From NCBI GenBank assembly GCA_042219835.1, contig JBHJMN010000005.1, positions 62,001-126,000 on the forward strand: DNA of 64,000 bases, given 5' to 3'. Source of the stretch: Paenibacillus_G elgii_A (GTDB taxonomy: Bacteria > Bacillota > Bacilli > Paenibacillales > NBRC-103111). Shown one piece after another: positions 1-10,484 of this stretch. The first letter of the stretch is position 1. Each line of letters opens with the position of its first letter. The position numbers were made by a program, and so were the translations under genes. The notes under the pieces are model-generated. The model ran no database searches, was not told where the DNA came from, and was given only the letters and a program-made list of their open reading frames with translations.

Positions 1-3000
1 CCGGACGGCCGATCGGCACCGGCTTGCCGACCAGCGACGGAATATTCGTCAAACGGCCATACACCGTCACATCCGTACACTCCGTCGGCCCGTATGTATT
101 GACCACCTCGGCCCGGCACGCTTCCGACGCCGTCCATGCCGTAAGGCGGTCGGCCGCAATCGGCTCTCCGCCGAGGAAGACGTGCCGCAGCGTCGCAAGC
201 GATGCATAGCCCGCCGACGCGGTAATATCCAGCAGCGGGTAAAACGCGCTCGGCGTCCCGTTCAGCAGCGTAATCCCATGCCGCTCGATCAACGAAGCCA
301 CTTCGGCGGCATCATACGGACCGGACGGCAGCAGCACCAATTGGCCTCCGGTGACAAGCGGGGCGAAAATGTTTTTTTGCGTCAGGTCGAAGCTGGGCGA
401 CGAGATCATCAGCACCCGGTCCTCTTCCGTCATGCCAAATTCGCAGGTGTACCATTGCAGCAAATTTTCGAAGCCGGACCGGTAGACGCTCGCTCCTTTC
501 GGCGTCCCGGTGGAACCGGAAGTAAAGATCACATACATCAAATGCCCGGCTCCCGCCTTGCTGTCCGGGTTATGCTCGGGCCCCGCTTCCAGTCCCGCTG
601 TCCCGTCATCAAGGCATATGACCGCCAAGTCAGGCCGTACCGCGAGCCCTTCCGCCCACGCGAGCTTCGTTACAAGCGTCTTCACGCCCGCGCGCTCCGT
701 CATGTAGCCAAGCCGCTCCGGCGGCAGCGCCGGGTCCAGCGGCACATAAGCGCCGCCGGCTTTCAGCACGGCGAGCAGCCCCGCTACCAGCTCCGGGCTG
801 CGGTCCAAGCAGACGCCGACCGGCGTATCCGGCCCGACGCCGAGCGTTTGCAGCCGATGCGCCAACCGGTTGGCTTGGCGGTTCAGCTCCCCGTACGACA
901 TTGCCTGCCCGCCGAACACAAGCGCCGTCCGCTCCGGCGTCCGGGCGGCCTGCCGCTCGAACCGCTCGCAGATCGGCTTAGCCGCCGGGTACGGCAGCGC
1001 CGTCTCGCCGGAAACGCGCTGAAGCTGCCGCTTTTCCGCTTCCGTCAGCATATCGATATCGGAGAGCCGCAGTTGTTGACCGTTACTGACACCCTCCAAC
1101 ACGCGGACGTAATGCTCCGCCATCCGCCGGATCGTTTCCGGCTTGAACAGCTTCGTCGCATATTCCCAGGTGCAGGAAAGTGCTTCTTTGCCCGCCGTCA
1201 CGCTTAAGGAGAAGTCAAATTTCGACACGCCGGGATTGAACTCTTCCGATTCGAACGTCAAACCGCCGGCTTCGAGCGTGTGCACCGCTTCATTTTGCAG
1301 CATAAACATCGTGTCGAAAATCGGGTTGCGGCTCAAATCCCGCACGAGTCCAAGCTTCTCCGTTAGCTCGTCAAACGGGTAATCCTGATGTTCGAAGGCG
1401 AGCAGCGCCTGCCGCTTGACGTCCTGCAAAAATTCACCAAACGTTTGTTCCCGCTTCAGTCGGTTCCGCATGACGAGCGTTCCGACGAACATCCCAATCA
1501 CGGCTTCCGTGTCCGCATGTCTTCTGCCGGATACCGGTGTCCCGACGATGATATCGTCTTGTCCCGTATAGTTGGCGAGCAGGACGTTGTACGCCGCCAG
1601 CAGCACCATATACAGCGTCGTTCCCGACTCCTGCGCCAGCTTGTACAGCGCTGCCGTCAGCCCGGGGTCCAGCTTCAGAGAGAAGGTGTCTCCTTCGAAG
1701 CTTTGCAGCTGCGGACGCGGATAATCGGTCGGCATGTTCAGCACCGGAAGCTCGCCGCCAAGCTCGCTTAACCAATACGTTTCCTGCTGCTCAAAAGCGC
1801 CCTCGGCGATCCGGTTCTGCTGCCAGACGGCATAGTCCTTGTAATGCACGTTTCTTGGCGCCAGCTGCCTTCCCTGATACGTTTGAAGCAGCTCGTCCAA
1901 CAGCACGGCCATCGAAAATCCGTCAGCCACGGCATGATGCATATCGACCAAAAGCGTAAACCGGTCGGCTGCAAATTGCAGCAGCTCGGCGCGGAACAGC
2001 GGAGCCACGCCGAGATCGAACGGTCGGATAAACCGCGCTCGCGCTTCATCCGCCTCTTCTTCGCTCATCCGTGTCACCTCGACGTTTAGCACGGCATCCG
2101 GGCTGATTTTCTGAACGATCTCGCCCTCCTCCAGCGCAAAATAAGTGAGCAGCGACTCATGCCTCCCGAATACGTGCCGGAGCGCTTCAATCAAACGCGC
2201 CGTATCCAGCTCCCCTTCGATCTTAAGCTGCCCGGAAATGTTATATGTCGTGCTGTCGCCTTGCTGCTGCAGCACGTACATGCGCTTTTGCGAAGACGTC
2301 GCGGGGTATGCCTCCCGGCGCTCCACCGGCACAACCGGCGCGTAAACGCCCTTTTCCCCGCCCCGGATATATTGGGCCAGCTCGTCAATCGTCTGAAGCT
2401 CAAACAAGTGAGCTAGCGGAATTTGCACATGGAATTCCTTGTTCACTCTGGACAAAATCACCGTTGCTTTCAGGGAATCCCCGTCCAGCTGAAAAAAATT
2501 GTCGCGACGGCCCACGTTCGCCGCCCCAAGCACTTCCTTCCAGATGCGGATCAGCGTCTCCTCCGCAGCGTCTCCGCCGTGAACATCGGAGGCTGCGGCG
2601 AAGCCGCCTCCTTCCTTGGGCTCCGGCAGCTGCGACCAGTCCGGCTCTCCGCTTGACATAAGCGGGAGGCTCGCCATCTTGACCACATAGCGGGGCTGCG
2701 TGTAATCGGGGAGCGCTGCGCTTATCGCTTGCTGGAGCTCGGACTCCTCCCAAGGGCGTGACGGATCGGCAACGATGTATGCAGTCAGATCGGCAGCGGT
2801 GTCCGTATTTGCTTCAGAGCGAACGGTGAAGGCGCAAGCGTGCAGACCAAACGTACGACGTACGTGCTCCTCCAGCTGCTGGAGATTGACTTGATGTCCG
2901 TGAAGCCGGACAAAACGGGACGTTTTCCCGATAGGCGTCAGCTTCCCGTCTTCCGCACAATGTACCCATTCCCCGGTGCGAAGAAAGGAGTCCCGGGAAC

Positions 3001-6000
3001 TCTCTTCCGCAGTCCGCACGATATACAGCTCCCCCATCGTTTCTGACGGAACCGGCTGATGGTATGCATCCAGCACGCAAGGGTAGCTGCCTTCCGCATC
3101 GGCAAGGGCGGCCCACGCCGCCCATCTTTGCGCGATTTCTCCGGCGCTCGGCAAGGCAAGCCCGGAGAGGAGCAGCATCTGCTCCTGCGCGATCGCATGC
3201 AGCAAATGCACATAGTACCGCGCCCATATCCGGATCGTTTTGGCCGGGAACAAGTCGGCGCTGTAATCGAAATCGAGCCGCAGCTCGCTTCCGATCTCGA
3301 TCGCATTCAGGAAAAGCTCGTATTTGCTGTACGAAATCGGGTTCGGCAGCAGCTCCGCATCCAATCCGTGGAAGCGGAGCCTCGGCAGACGGTCCATATT
3401 GAAGACGGTCGTGACCGCCGGTAAATGCCCAAGCCCCCTTTCCGCCAAGGCGGCGAAGCTGTAAGGCTGAAACGGTTCGATTTCGTTCATTCCGTTCTTG
3501 ACGGCTTGCGCATATTCGGCAAACGTCAGCTCCGGCTTGACCTCGCTCGCGACTGGCAGCAGATTGACGCAGTTGCCGATGAGCGAGAAAGCCTCCATTT
3601 GCGCTTGTCCGGCCGTCGGTATGCCCACCGTGATCTGCTGCAGCCCGGTCAGCCGGTGCAAAAACAGCTGGAACACGGACAGCAGCGTCACGAACAAGCT
3701 GCTGCCCTGCCGCATGCTGGCCGCTTTCAACTCCTTCACAAGCCGGCTGTCCAGCATAACCGTATGCCGGCCTCCATGGGAGGTCGGCACCGACGTTCCC
3801 CGCCTCAGCGACGGCAGCTCCAGCACCGGGAGCCGCCTGTCGGACAAAGCCGCCCAGTGCGCTGCGGCTTCCCGGCTTTCCGGCTGCTCAAGCTTACGCC
3901 GCTGCCAAGCGGCATAGTCCCGGAAAGCGGCCGGGGCAGGGAGCGCCCAGCTCTCCTGTCGCACGAGCGCGGAGTAAATACGTTCCAGCTCTTGAATGAA
4001 CACGCCCATGGACCAGCCGTCGGCGATCAAATGATGAAAGGTAAACAGCGCGACATGCTCGTCCCCGGATTTTTTCAGCAGACCGATGCGGAACAACGGC
4101 TCGCCCGCCGACAAGCTGAACGGAGCTTCCGCGTTCCGGTCCAGCCATTCGCGCTGGCGCTGCTCCTGCTCGTCGGCAGCGCAGTCGCTCACATCGAGCA
4201 GCGGAACAAGGATCGTCATCTCAGGTGCGACAACCTGCGTCTCCCCGTCTCCGCTCATAGAGGTGCGCAGCGCTTCGTGCCGCCGGACGACGGCATTAAC
4301 CGCTTCACTCCACGCTTCGCTGTGCAGAGGCCCGCGCAGCCGAAGCAGCGCAGTCTCGTGCAGCGATTGCGCTTCGCTCCGGCCGGACATCGAAGCGAAC
4401 CACAGCTGCTTTTGCTCCGGCGTCAAGGAAATGACCGCATCAGGCCCTTTGTCAAGCGATTCCGTTGCTGGCAGGGACCTTTTCCCCAGACCGCCCCCGT
4501 CCGGAGGCAAATCCGGCAAGAAGCCGCCGTCGCGCAGCTCCCGGATGCTGTCTTTCACCGCCTGTACGATCCGCCCGATATCCGCTTCCGAGTGGGCCGT
4601 CGACAGGAAGCAGTTGCGGCCCTCCCATATATAGACCCCTTTATCGAGCATATGGTAGAAGAACAGCTCCAAATCGCCTTTGAGCACGAAGCGGAACAAA
4701 GAACCGAAGTGAACGACTTTCATCGGTACGTTGCCTTGAGCGAAATAGTCGTTCAGCTCCGCCGCCAAGGCTGCCGTTCTGGCGTTCAGCTCGTCCTGCA
4801 GCTTCCCTCCGCTTTGTTCAAGCTTCTCCAGCACGGCCAGAGCTGCCGCCATCGCCAGCGGATGATGGCAGAAGGTGCCGGCAACGAACGTCCGGCGCTG
4901 CTCCTGCTGCGGATACGAATCGTCGCCGAAACGCCAGAAGCCGCCGTCGATCCCGTCTATAAACGCCGCCTTCCCGCCTACGATGCCGATCGGCATGCCG
5001 CCTCCGATGACTTTGCCGTAGGTCACAAGATCGGCCTGGATACCGAACCACGCCTGTGCGCCTCCGGGATGCACGCGGAAGCCCGTAATTACCTCATCGA
5101 AAATGAACGCGGTGCCCGATTGCGCCGTAATCCGGCGGATCTCCGCCAGAAATGCCTGCGGCTGGAAGTCGGGCCGCCGGCTTTGCACCGGTTCCACGAG
5201 CACGGCCGCCAGCTCATGCGCATGCGCGCGAAGGTAAGCCAGCGCCTCTTCCGTGCCGTAATTCAGCACGACCACATCGTCGACCATATGCTGCAGGATG
5301 CCCGGGGCCAAAGGCACGGAGTGCTCTTGATCCGCCCCAGCGCTACCGAGCGCCAGCACGCCGTCGAACGTGCCGTGGTACGATCCGGCAAAAAGCACGA
5401 CCTTCGCCCGTCCGGTTGCCGCCCGGGCCAGACGCAGCGCCACCATCACGGCTTCCGTGCCGGTGTTGAACAGCGCGATGCGCTCGACACCCGTCATTTT
5501 GCATATGCTTTCGGCTACCTGTCCGGCCAGATTGGACATCGGACCGACGCACATGCCGTTTTGCAGCCCGGCTTCGATGCTCTCCCGGATGAAATCCGGG
5601 TTGTGTCCGAACAAATTGACGCCGAAGCCCATGGTCAGATCGATATATTCGTTGCCGTCCAGATCCCAGATTTTAGACCCTTCGGCCCGTTCCGCCACGA
5701 TCTGGTACACCATTTCCTTCAGCACCGGCCGGAAACCGGCCACATTGCGGTTGTTCGCATAGACAGGGCGGTATTGCTGCGTGTATTCCTTCGTCCGGCG
5801 GGTGCGGGCCGTATACCGTTCGATCAAATCGCGAAGATGCTGCTCTTGCCGGAACGGCAGCGATTTGCGCGCCTTCACGTCAATCGTCTTGAAGGGCGTG
5901 AACGGCTTCGCCTCGGCGCTGTCCGGTTGACGGACGGCGGCAACGCTCGATGCGGCCGCCACTTCCCTGCTCGCATCGGCATAAACGAAGCTGTCCGGCC

Positions 6001-9000
6001 TGGCAGCGGAGATAGGCTCGGGCGCAAGCTGCCGGTTCAGGACGGCCGGTGCCGGTGCCGGATGCTGCCGCAGCACGTCGAGCTGTTGGGACATCAGGCG
6101 GAGCTGCTGCTCCATGATGCGTTCCGCCCCAGTAGAGGCGGCGCTACCTAGAAGCGGCAAATACGATTCCGCTGCGACCGGAGGAGCCTCCGCGTAGCCG
6201 GACGCAGGTGCGGGCGATACCGGCATAACCGGAATCTGGCTTGACGGTTGAGCTGTCAGAACCGGCACATTCCCCTCCTCCCGGACTTGCGGGGCAATAG
6301 GCTGCGTCGGCGCCGTATGCTGCGTGATGTAATCCGTCAGCAGCCCCAGATTCGTTAACGATTCGAAGAAGCTGCTCATCGGAATATCCAGTCCGAACGT
6401 ATCTTTAATGCCGTGCCGCACCTGAGTTAAGATGATCGAATCCAGTCCGAGCTCCAGAAAGTGCGTTTGCGGTTGAAGTTCGTCCATGTCAAGCTGCGAT
6501 ACGTTACGGATCATCTGCATCAGGGAATTTGCGACCGATTGCCGATGGAGATCGGAAACAGCCCCTGGGCCGGAATAGTCGTACATCAATTGAACACGCT
6601 CCTCTGCTATCTCAGCTATCTCAGCTATCGCTGCCAAGGCTGTCGTCTTGACGCTGCGTTCAGGCCGTACCTCTGGGACATCGACCCAGCATCTTTTCCG
6701 TTCGAACGGGTACGTGGGCAGAGACACTCTCGGATAACGCCGATCCGCGTACAGCGAGTTCCAGTCGATCTTGGCTCCCTGTACATAGTGCAAGGCGGTT
6801 TGCGTCACTCCCTCCTCCGTATCCAGACGCAGGGGCACCGCATCCGTTTCCACGGACGGACTCGCAGCCGTTCCGCCGGCTCCGCTCCGATATACGCCTT
6901 CCTCCGCCAAGCCTTCGTTATGCAGCCGAATCACTTTCCCCCACAGCTCGGCAGCTCCGGCAGCGGTCACCGCAATCCGGTGCGTCAAGTGGCTCCGCCC
7001 CGTATTCGCCGTAAAGCAAACGCTGCGCATATCCAACTCCGGCCGGCGTTCAAACAGCTCCGCATACCGGCCGACCATCGTCCGCAGCGCGGTTTCGCTG
7101 CGCGCCGACAAGGTCAACAGCAGCGGCCCGCTGTCGATGGAATTCGGCAGAACCGGTGCCTTATTGTCAGGAACATACTCTTCCAGCACCATATGGCAAT
7201 TCGTCCCGCTGAATCCGAACGAGCTGATACCGCATCTTCTCGGAATCCCGTTCGGCTTCCAGTCTGTCAGCTCCGTAACGGGGTAAACCGGCGATTCCTC
7301 AAAGCTGATCTTGCTATTCGGCTGACGGAAATGCACCAAAGGGGCAATTTGCCGATGCCGAAGCGACAGCACCGCTTTGATCAAACCGGCGATCCCCGCT
7401 GCTTCGTACAGATGCCCGATGTTCGTTTTCACCGTGCTGATGGCGCAAAACTGCTTGCGCTGCGTTTGTTTGCGGAACGCTTTCGTCATGCCGTCGATTT
7501 CGACGGGATCGCCCAGCTTCGTCCCCGTCCCGTGCGCTTCGATGTAAGTGATCGTTTCCGGATCGACGCGCGCGCTGCGCCAAGCCTGAGCAATCACTTC
7601 CGCTTGCGAGGAGGCGTTTGGAGCGGAGATGCCAACTGTGCTTCCGTCCTGATTGATCGTGGTCCCTTTAATCACGGCAAGAATGTTGTCCCCATCCTGC
7701 ACGGCTTTGCGCAGAGGCTTCAGGAGCACAGCTCCGACCCCTTCACCCCAGCCCGTTCCGTCCGAATTGTCATCGAACGCTCTGGCCCGGTCGTCGGAAG
7801 ATTCCATGCCGATGCCCGCCTTGTGCGGCAGCAGAATGGTCTTGACGCCGCCCGCGAGCGCCATCTCGCAATCCCCGCCGAGAATCGCCTGACAGGCGAG
7901 ATGCACCGCGACGAGCGAAGATGAGCAGGCGGTGTCGACCGTGACCGCAGGCCCTTTCAAATCTAGCAGATAAGCGATGCGGCTCGAAATGATCGACGGC
8001 AGGTTGCCGAGCACAAAATGAGGCATCGTCTCCGGCGCGACTTCCGTCAACAAGCGCTCGTATTCGAAGCTCGTTTTGGAAAAGCCGACGTATACGCCGA
8101 CTTTTTTGCCGGACAATGGGGTTCCGCCGTATCCTGCGTCTTCGATGGCGCTCCACGCCGTCTGGAGAAAAAGACGCTGGTTCGGGTCCATCAGCGACGC
8201 TTCGCGTGGCGTCAGCCGGAAGAACGAGTAATCGAACGTATCAATCTCGTCCAAATAACCGCCTTCCACGGGTTGAAGATTCCGGTCCCCGGTATACAGA
8301 TGGGCCATATAGGACGCGGCATCCTTCATTCTTTTTTCGTTAAAAGGCCTTATGCAATCTTTGCCTTCCGCCAGATTCGCCCAGAACTGCTCCAGCGTAT
8401 CCGCTTGGGGAAATGTGCCCGCCATGCCGATGATCGCAATATCGCGGTCCGCCGGGCCGGCCGCATCAGGGTTATGCTCCGCAGACGCTTCCTTCTCTCC
8501 CTCGGCGATATAAGCGGCCAGCTTCGCGATGGTGGGATACGAAAAGAAGTCGGTCACCGCGATGTTCACGCCGAGCTGGCTTTCCAGCTGCTCCGCCATT
8601 TGCGTCAGCTGCAACGAATTCGCGCCGAGATCGAAGTAGCTTTCGTCGGTGCTGATGGCATCGGTCTGCAAAATTTGCTTGCAGATGTCCAGCAGCTTTC
8701 GCTCCGCTTCGTTCTGCGGAATAGCGACGGTCCTCGCCTCTTTTTCCTTCCGCAGCAGTTCGGCCAGCTGCTCCGAGACCGGTTGAAACTGCCCGGCTTC
8801 GTACTCCTGCGCCAGCTTGAAGCGCTGCACCTTGCCGCTTGTGGTTTTAGGGATACGCCGGATCGGCACGATATCGTGAAGCTCCCAGCCGCCCCGATAG
8901 TTCAGGTGCTTCCGCAGCCTTTGGGCCACCGGAACGAAATCCTCGACCTTCTTCGTATGCATGACGAAGACGACAATGCGGTCCTGCCCGACCCCGGCGT

Positions 9001-10456
9001 CATGAACGCCGCACACCGCCACCTTGCCAAGCTCCACACCGTCGACTTCCTCCGCGACCCGCTCGATATCGTGAGGATAAACGTTCTGCCCGTTCACGAA
9101 AATAATATCCTTCGCCCGTCCGGTGATGACCAGCCGCCCGCTGCGCATAAAGCCCAGATCGCCAGTCTTGAGCCAGCCGTCCGCCGTCTTCACTTGGGCC
9201 GTCGCCTGCGGGTTATTGTAATAGCCGGAAGTCACATTTTTTCCGCTGATTTGAATGTGTCCGATGACGTTGTCGGCCAGTACCGCATCGTCATCGCCGC
9301 AGATGCGGATATGGCAGCTTGTGAGCGGAGAACCGACATCGACGAAGGTTACGCAGCGGTTGTCGGAAGGCTCGATGGGCACGACCGCTTCGCCGATGTT
9401 CAGCCGCTCCCGGTTCAAATGTACGGGAAGAAATATTTCTTCGAGCGGTGGGTGGGAAACGCCGACGCAGGCTTCAGCCATCCCATAGACGCACAGCATC
9501 GCTGATCTCCGAAGCCCGTGCTTCTCCATGGCATCAAGAAACTGATCGCAAACTTCGGTGGAAATCGGCTCGGCGCCGTTGTAAACGATGCGGATATGCG
9601 ACAAGTCCCAGTCTGCGGCCGTCTCCGGTTTATACTGGGCCAGGAAAAATTTATAGCCGAAGTTCGGAGAGCAGATTTGGGTCACCTGGTGCTCGGACGC
9701 CTTTTTCAACCATAAGGTCGGACGCCGAATAAACAGCGCTGTCGGCATAATGTACTGATTGGCATTGGCGATGACGCAGGTCAAGTGAAAAGCGATCAAG
9801 CCTAAATCATGCGTCAGAGGCATCCAGCCGAGGTAGCTGTCTTGCTCGTCCATGCGCGCCCCCGATGCGCCATCGCGAATATTGTGGACCAGATTTTCAT
9901 GCGTCAGCATAACCCCTTTCGGGTCGCCCGTCGATCCGGAGGAGAACTGAATGAAGGCAAGCTGCTCCGCTTTGACCGGAACTATGTCCCCTCTATTCTG
10001 AGAGGAATAGTTAAGTTTATCCGTAAATAAAACCGCTTGCTTCATCTCTTCGAACAAGTTTTGCAATTCGTTTTGCCCGGCGTATTTCTCCAGATAATCC
10101 AACGCTTTGGCATCGCTCATCAGATAAGGATGATTCAGCGTCCTCCAAATTTTGAACAGCTTGATTTTGTGCTCGTCGTTGCTGCCTACCGTCACGGGCA
10201 CCGGTACGATGCCCCCAAGCAGGCAGCCCCAGAACACCGACAAAAATGTACGGTTATCGTCAATCTGCATCAGCAATTCATCCCCGGGCTTCATGCCGCT
10301 GCTCTGCAGCGCGTACAGCACGATCAGCGCCCGGTCGAGCAAGGTTCCGTAAGACTCGTACTCTTCCTGCCGGTCTCCGGAAATGTAAGTGATGCCTCTG
10401 GTTGCCAGCCTGCTTCGGTCTTGCAGAACGTCGACTAACGTTTGAAATTGATTCAT
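1..10456 (-). CDS. Iturin/mycosubtilin-type hybrid PKS-NRPS, first subunit (3' end outside window)
   Basis: Builds the beta-amino fatty acid of a lipopeptide and starts its peptide chain. Domains read on the minus strand: fatty acyl-AMP ligase (about residues 1-580, FSSGSTGDPKG near 171), ACP (LGANS, Ser614), ketosynthase (670-1090, DTACSSS with Cys844), ACP (LGLDS, Ser1340), class III aminotransferase (1525-1970, Lys1815 in TYGKVIGGG), condensation domain (HHLIADG, His2141), a shrunken adenylation C-terminal subdomain (about 2400-2650), PCP (LDGDS, Ser2661), second condensation domain (HHAVADG, His2840), then an adenylation domain cut by the window edge (FTSGSTGTPKG near 3311). No AT domain is present, so malonyl must come from the adjacent transacylase. 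The order matches MycA/ItuA/BmyA. ATG at 10456 has GGAGGG 7 nt upstream. Paenilarvin- or paenilipoheptin-like products are the obvious alternatives to iturin; the product is inferred. Confidence 0.95.
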   Translation of the reverse strand, partial: MNQFQTLVDVLQDRSRLATRGITYISGDRQEEYESYGTLLDRALIVLYALQSSGMKPGDELLMQIDDNRTFLSVFWGCLLGGIVPVPVTVGSNDEHKIKLFKIWRTLNHPYLMSDAKALDYLEKYAGQNELQNLFEEMKQAVLFTDKLNYSSQNRGDIVPVKAEQLAFIQFSSGSTGDPKGVMLTHENLVHNIRDGASGARMDEQDSYLGWMPLTHDLGLIAFHLTCVIANANQYIMPTALFIRRPTLWLKKASEHQVTQICSPNFGYKFFLAQYKPETAADWDLSHIRIVYNGAEPISTEVCDQFLDAMEKHGLRRSAMLCVYGMAEACVGVSHPPLEEIFLPVHLNRERLNIGEAVVPIEPSDNRCVTFVDVGSPLTSCHIRICGDDDAVLADNVIGHIQISGKNVTSGYYNNPQATAQVKTADGWLKTGDLGFMRSGRLVITGRAKDIIFVNGQNVYPHDIERVAEEVDGVELGKVAVCGVHDAGVGQDRIVVFVMHTKKVEDFVPVAQRLRKHLNYRGGWELHDIVPIRRIPKTTSGKVQRFKLAQEYEAGQFQPVSEQLAELLRKEKEARTVAIPQNEAERKLLDICKQILQTDAISTDESYFDLGANSLQLTQMAEQLESQLGVNIAVTDFFSYPTIAKLAAYIAEGEKEASAEHNPDAAGPADRDIAIIGMAGTFPQADTLEQFWANLAEGKDCIRPFNEKRMKDAASYMAHLYTGDRNLQPVEGGYLDEIDTFDYSFFRLTPREASLMDPNQRLFLQTAWSAIEDAGYGGTPLSGKKVGVYVGFSKTSFEYERLLTEVAPETMPHFVLGNLPSIISSRIAYLLDLKGPAVTVDTACSSSLVAVHLACQAILGGDCEMALAGGVKTILLPHKAGIGMESSDDRARAFDDNSDGTGWGEGVGAVLLKPLRKAVQDGDNILAVIKGTTINQDGSTVGISAPNASSQAEVIAQAWRSARVDPETITYIEAHGTGTKLGDPVEIDGMTKAFRKQTQRKQFCAISTVKTNIGHLYEAAGIAGLIKAVLSLRHRQIAPLVHFRQPNSKISFEESPVYPVTELTDWKPNGIPRRCGISSFGFSGTNCHMVLEEYVPDNKAPVLPNSIDSGPLLLTLSARSETALRTMVGRYAELFERRPELDMRSVCFTANTGRSHLTHRIAVTAAGAAELWGKVIRLHNEGLAEEGVYRSGAGGTAASPSVETDAVPLRLDTEEGVTQTALHYVQGAKIDWNSLYADRRYPRVSLPTYPFERKRCWVDVPEVRPERSVKTTALAAIAEIAEIAEERVQLMYDYSGPGAVSDLHRQSVANSLMQMIRNVSQLDMDELQPQTHFLELGLDSIILTQVRHGIKDTFGLDIPMSSFFESLTNLGLLTDYITQHTAPTQPIAPQVREEGNVPVLTAQPSSQIPVMPVSPAPASGYAEAPPVAAESYLPLLGSAASTGAERIMEQQLRLMSQQLDVLRQHPAPAPAVLNRQLAPEPISAARPDSFVYADASREVAAASSVAAVRQPDSAEAKPFTPFKTIDVKARKSLPFRQEQHLRDLIERYTARTRRTKEYTQQYRPVYANNRNVAGFRPVLKEMVYQIVAERAEGSKIWDLDGNEYIDLTMGFGVNLFGHNPDFIRESIEAGLQNGMCVGPMSNLAGQVAESICKMTGVERIALFNTGTEAVMVALRLARAATGRAKVVLFAGSYHGTFDGVLALGSAGADQEHSVPLAPGILQHMVDDVVVLNYGTEEALAYLRAHAHELAAVLVEPVQSRRPDFQPQAFLAEIRRITAQSGTAFIFDEVITGFRVHPGGAQAWFGIQADLVTYGKVIGGGMPIGIVGGKAAFIDGIDGGFWRFGDDSYPQQEQRRTFVAGTFCHHPLAMAAALAVLEKLEQSGGKLQDELNARTAALAAELNDYFAQGNVPMKVVHFGSLFRFVLKGDLELFFYHMLDKGVYIWEGRNCFLSTAHSEADIGRIVQAVKDSIRELRDGGFLPDLPPDGGGLGKRSLPATESLDKGPDAVISLTPEQKQLWFASMSGRSEAQSLHETALLRLRGPLHSEAWSEAVNAVVRRHEALRTSMSGDGETQVVAPEMTILVPLLDVSDCAADEQEQRQREWLDRNAEAPFSLSAGEPLFRIGLLKKSGDEHVALFTFHHLIADGWSMGVFIQELERIYSALVRQESWALPAPAAFRDYAAWQRRKLEQPESREAAAHWAALSDRRLPVLELPSLRRGTSVPTSHGGRHTVMLDSRLVKELKAASMRQGSSLFVTLLSVFQLFLHRLTGLQQITVGIPTAGQAQMEAFSLIGNCVNLLPVASEVKPELTFAEYAQAVKNGMNEIEPFQPYSFAALAERGLGHLPAVTTVFNMDRLPRLRFHGLDAELLPNPISYSKYELFLNAIEIGSELRLDFDYSADLFPAKTIRIWARYYVHLLHAIAQEQMLLLSGLALPSAGEIAQRWAAWAALADAEGSYPCVLDAYHQPVPSETMGELYIVRTAEESSRDSFLRTGEWVHCAEDGKLTPIGKTSRFVRLHGHQVNLQQLEEHVRRTFGLHACAFTVRSEANTDTAADLTAYIVADPSRPWEESELQQAISAALPDYTQPRYVVKMASLPLMSSGEPDWSQLPEPKEGGGFAAASDVHGGDAAEETLIRIWKEVLGAANVGRRDNFFQLDGDSLKATVILSRVNKEFHVQIPLAHLFELQTIDELAQYIRGGEKGVYAPVVPVERREAYPATSSQKRMYVLQQQGDSTTYNISGQLKIEGELDTARLIEALRHVFGRHESLLTYFALEEGEIVQKISPDAVLNVEVTRMSEEEADEARARFIRPFDLGVAPLFRAELLQFAADRFTLLVDMHHAVADGFSMAVLLDELLQTYQGRQLAPRNVHYKDYAVWQQNRIAEGAFEQQETYWLSELGGELPVLNMPTDYPRPQLQSFEGDTFSLKLDPGLTAALYKLAQESGTTLYMVLLAAYNVLLANYTGQDDIIVGTPVSGRRHADTEAVIGMFVGTLVMRNRLKREQTFGEFLQDVKRQALLAFEHQDYPFDELTEKLGLVRDLSRNPIFDTMFMLQNEAVHTLEAGGLTFESEEFNPGVSKFDFSLSVTAGKEALSCTWEYATKLFKPETIRRMAEHYVRVLEGVSNGQQLRLSDIDMLTEAEKRQLQRVSGETALPYPAAKPICERFERQAARTPERTALVFGGQAMSYGELNRQANRLAHRLQTLGVGPDTPVGVCLDRSPELVAGLLAVLKAGGAYVPLDPALPPERLGYMTERAGVKTLVTKLAWAEGLAVRPDLAVICLDDGTAGLEAGPEHNPDSKAGAGHLMYVIFTSGSTGTPKGASVYRSGFENLLQWYTCEFGMTEEDRVLMISSPSFDLTQKNIFAPLVTGGQLVLLPSGPYDAAEVASLIERHGITLLNGTPSAFYPLLDITASAGYASLATLRHVFLGGEPIAADRLTAWTASEACRAEVVNTYGPTECTDVTVYGRLTNIPSLVGKPVPIGRP

Positions 10457-10484
10457 CCTATCCCTCCGCAAACAAGTTGAGTCA

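Noticed and set aside
3425..6151. Long open plus-strand frame (about 900 codons) opposite the synthetase
   Set aside because: It lies exactly opposite the aminotransferase and condensation domains, has no known motif, and results from the high G+C third-position bias of the real minus-strand gene.
8018..9505. Long open plus-strand frame opposite the acyl-AMP ligase, ACP and ketosynthase
   Set aside because: Same reason: an antisense shadow with Arg/Leu/His-rich nonsense composition.
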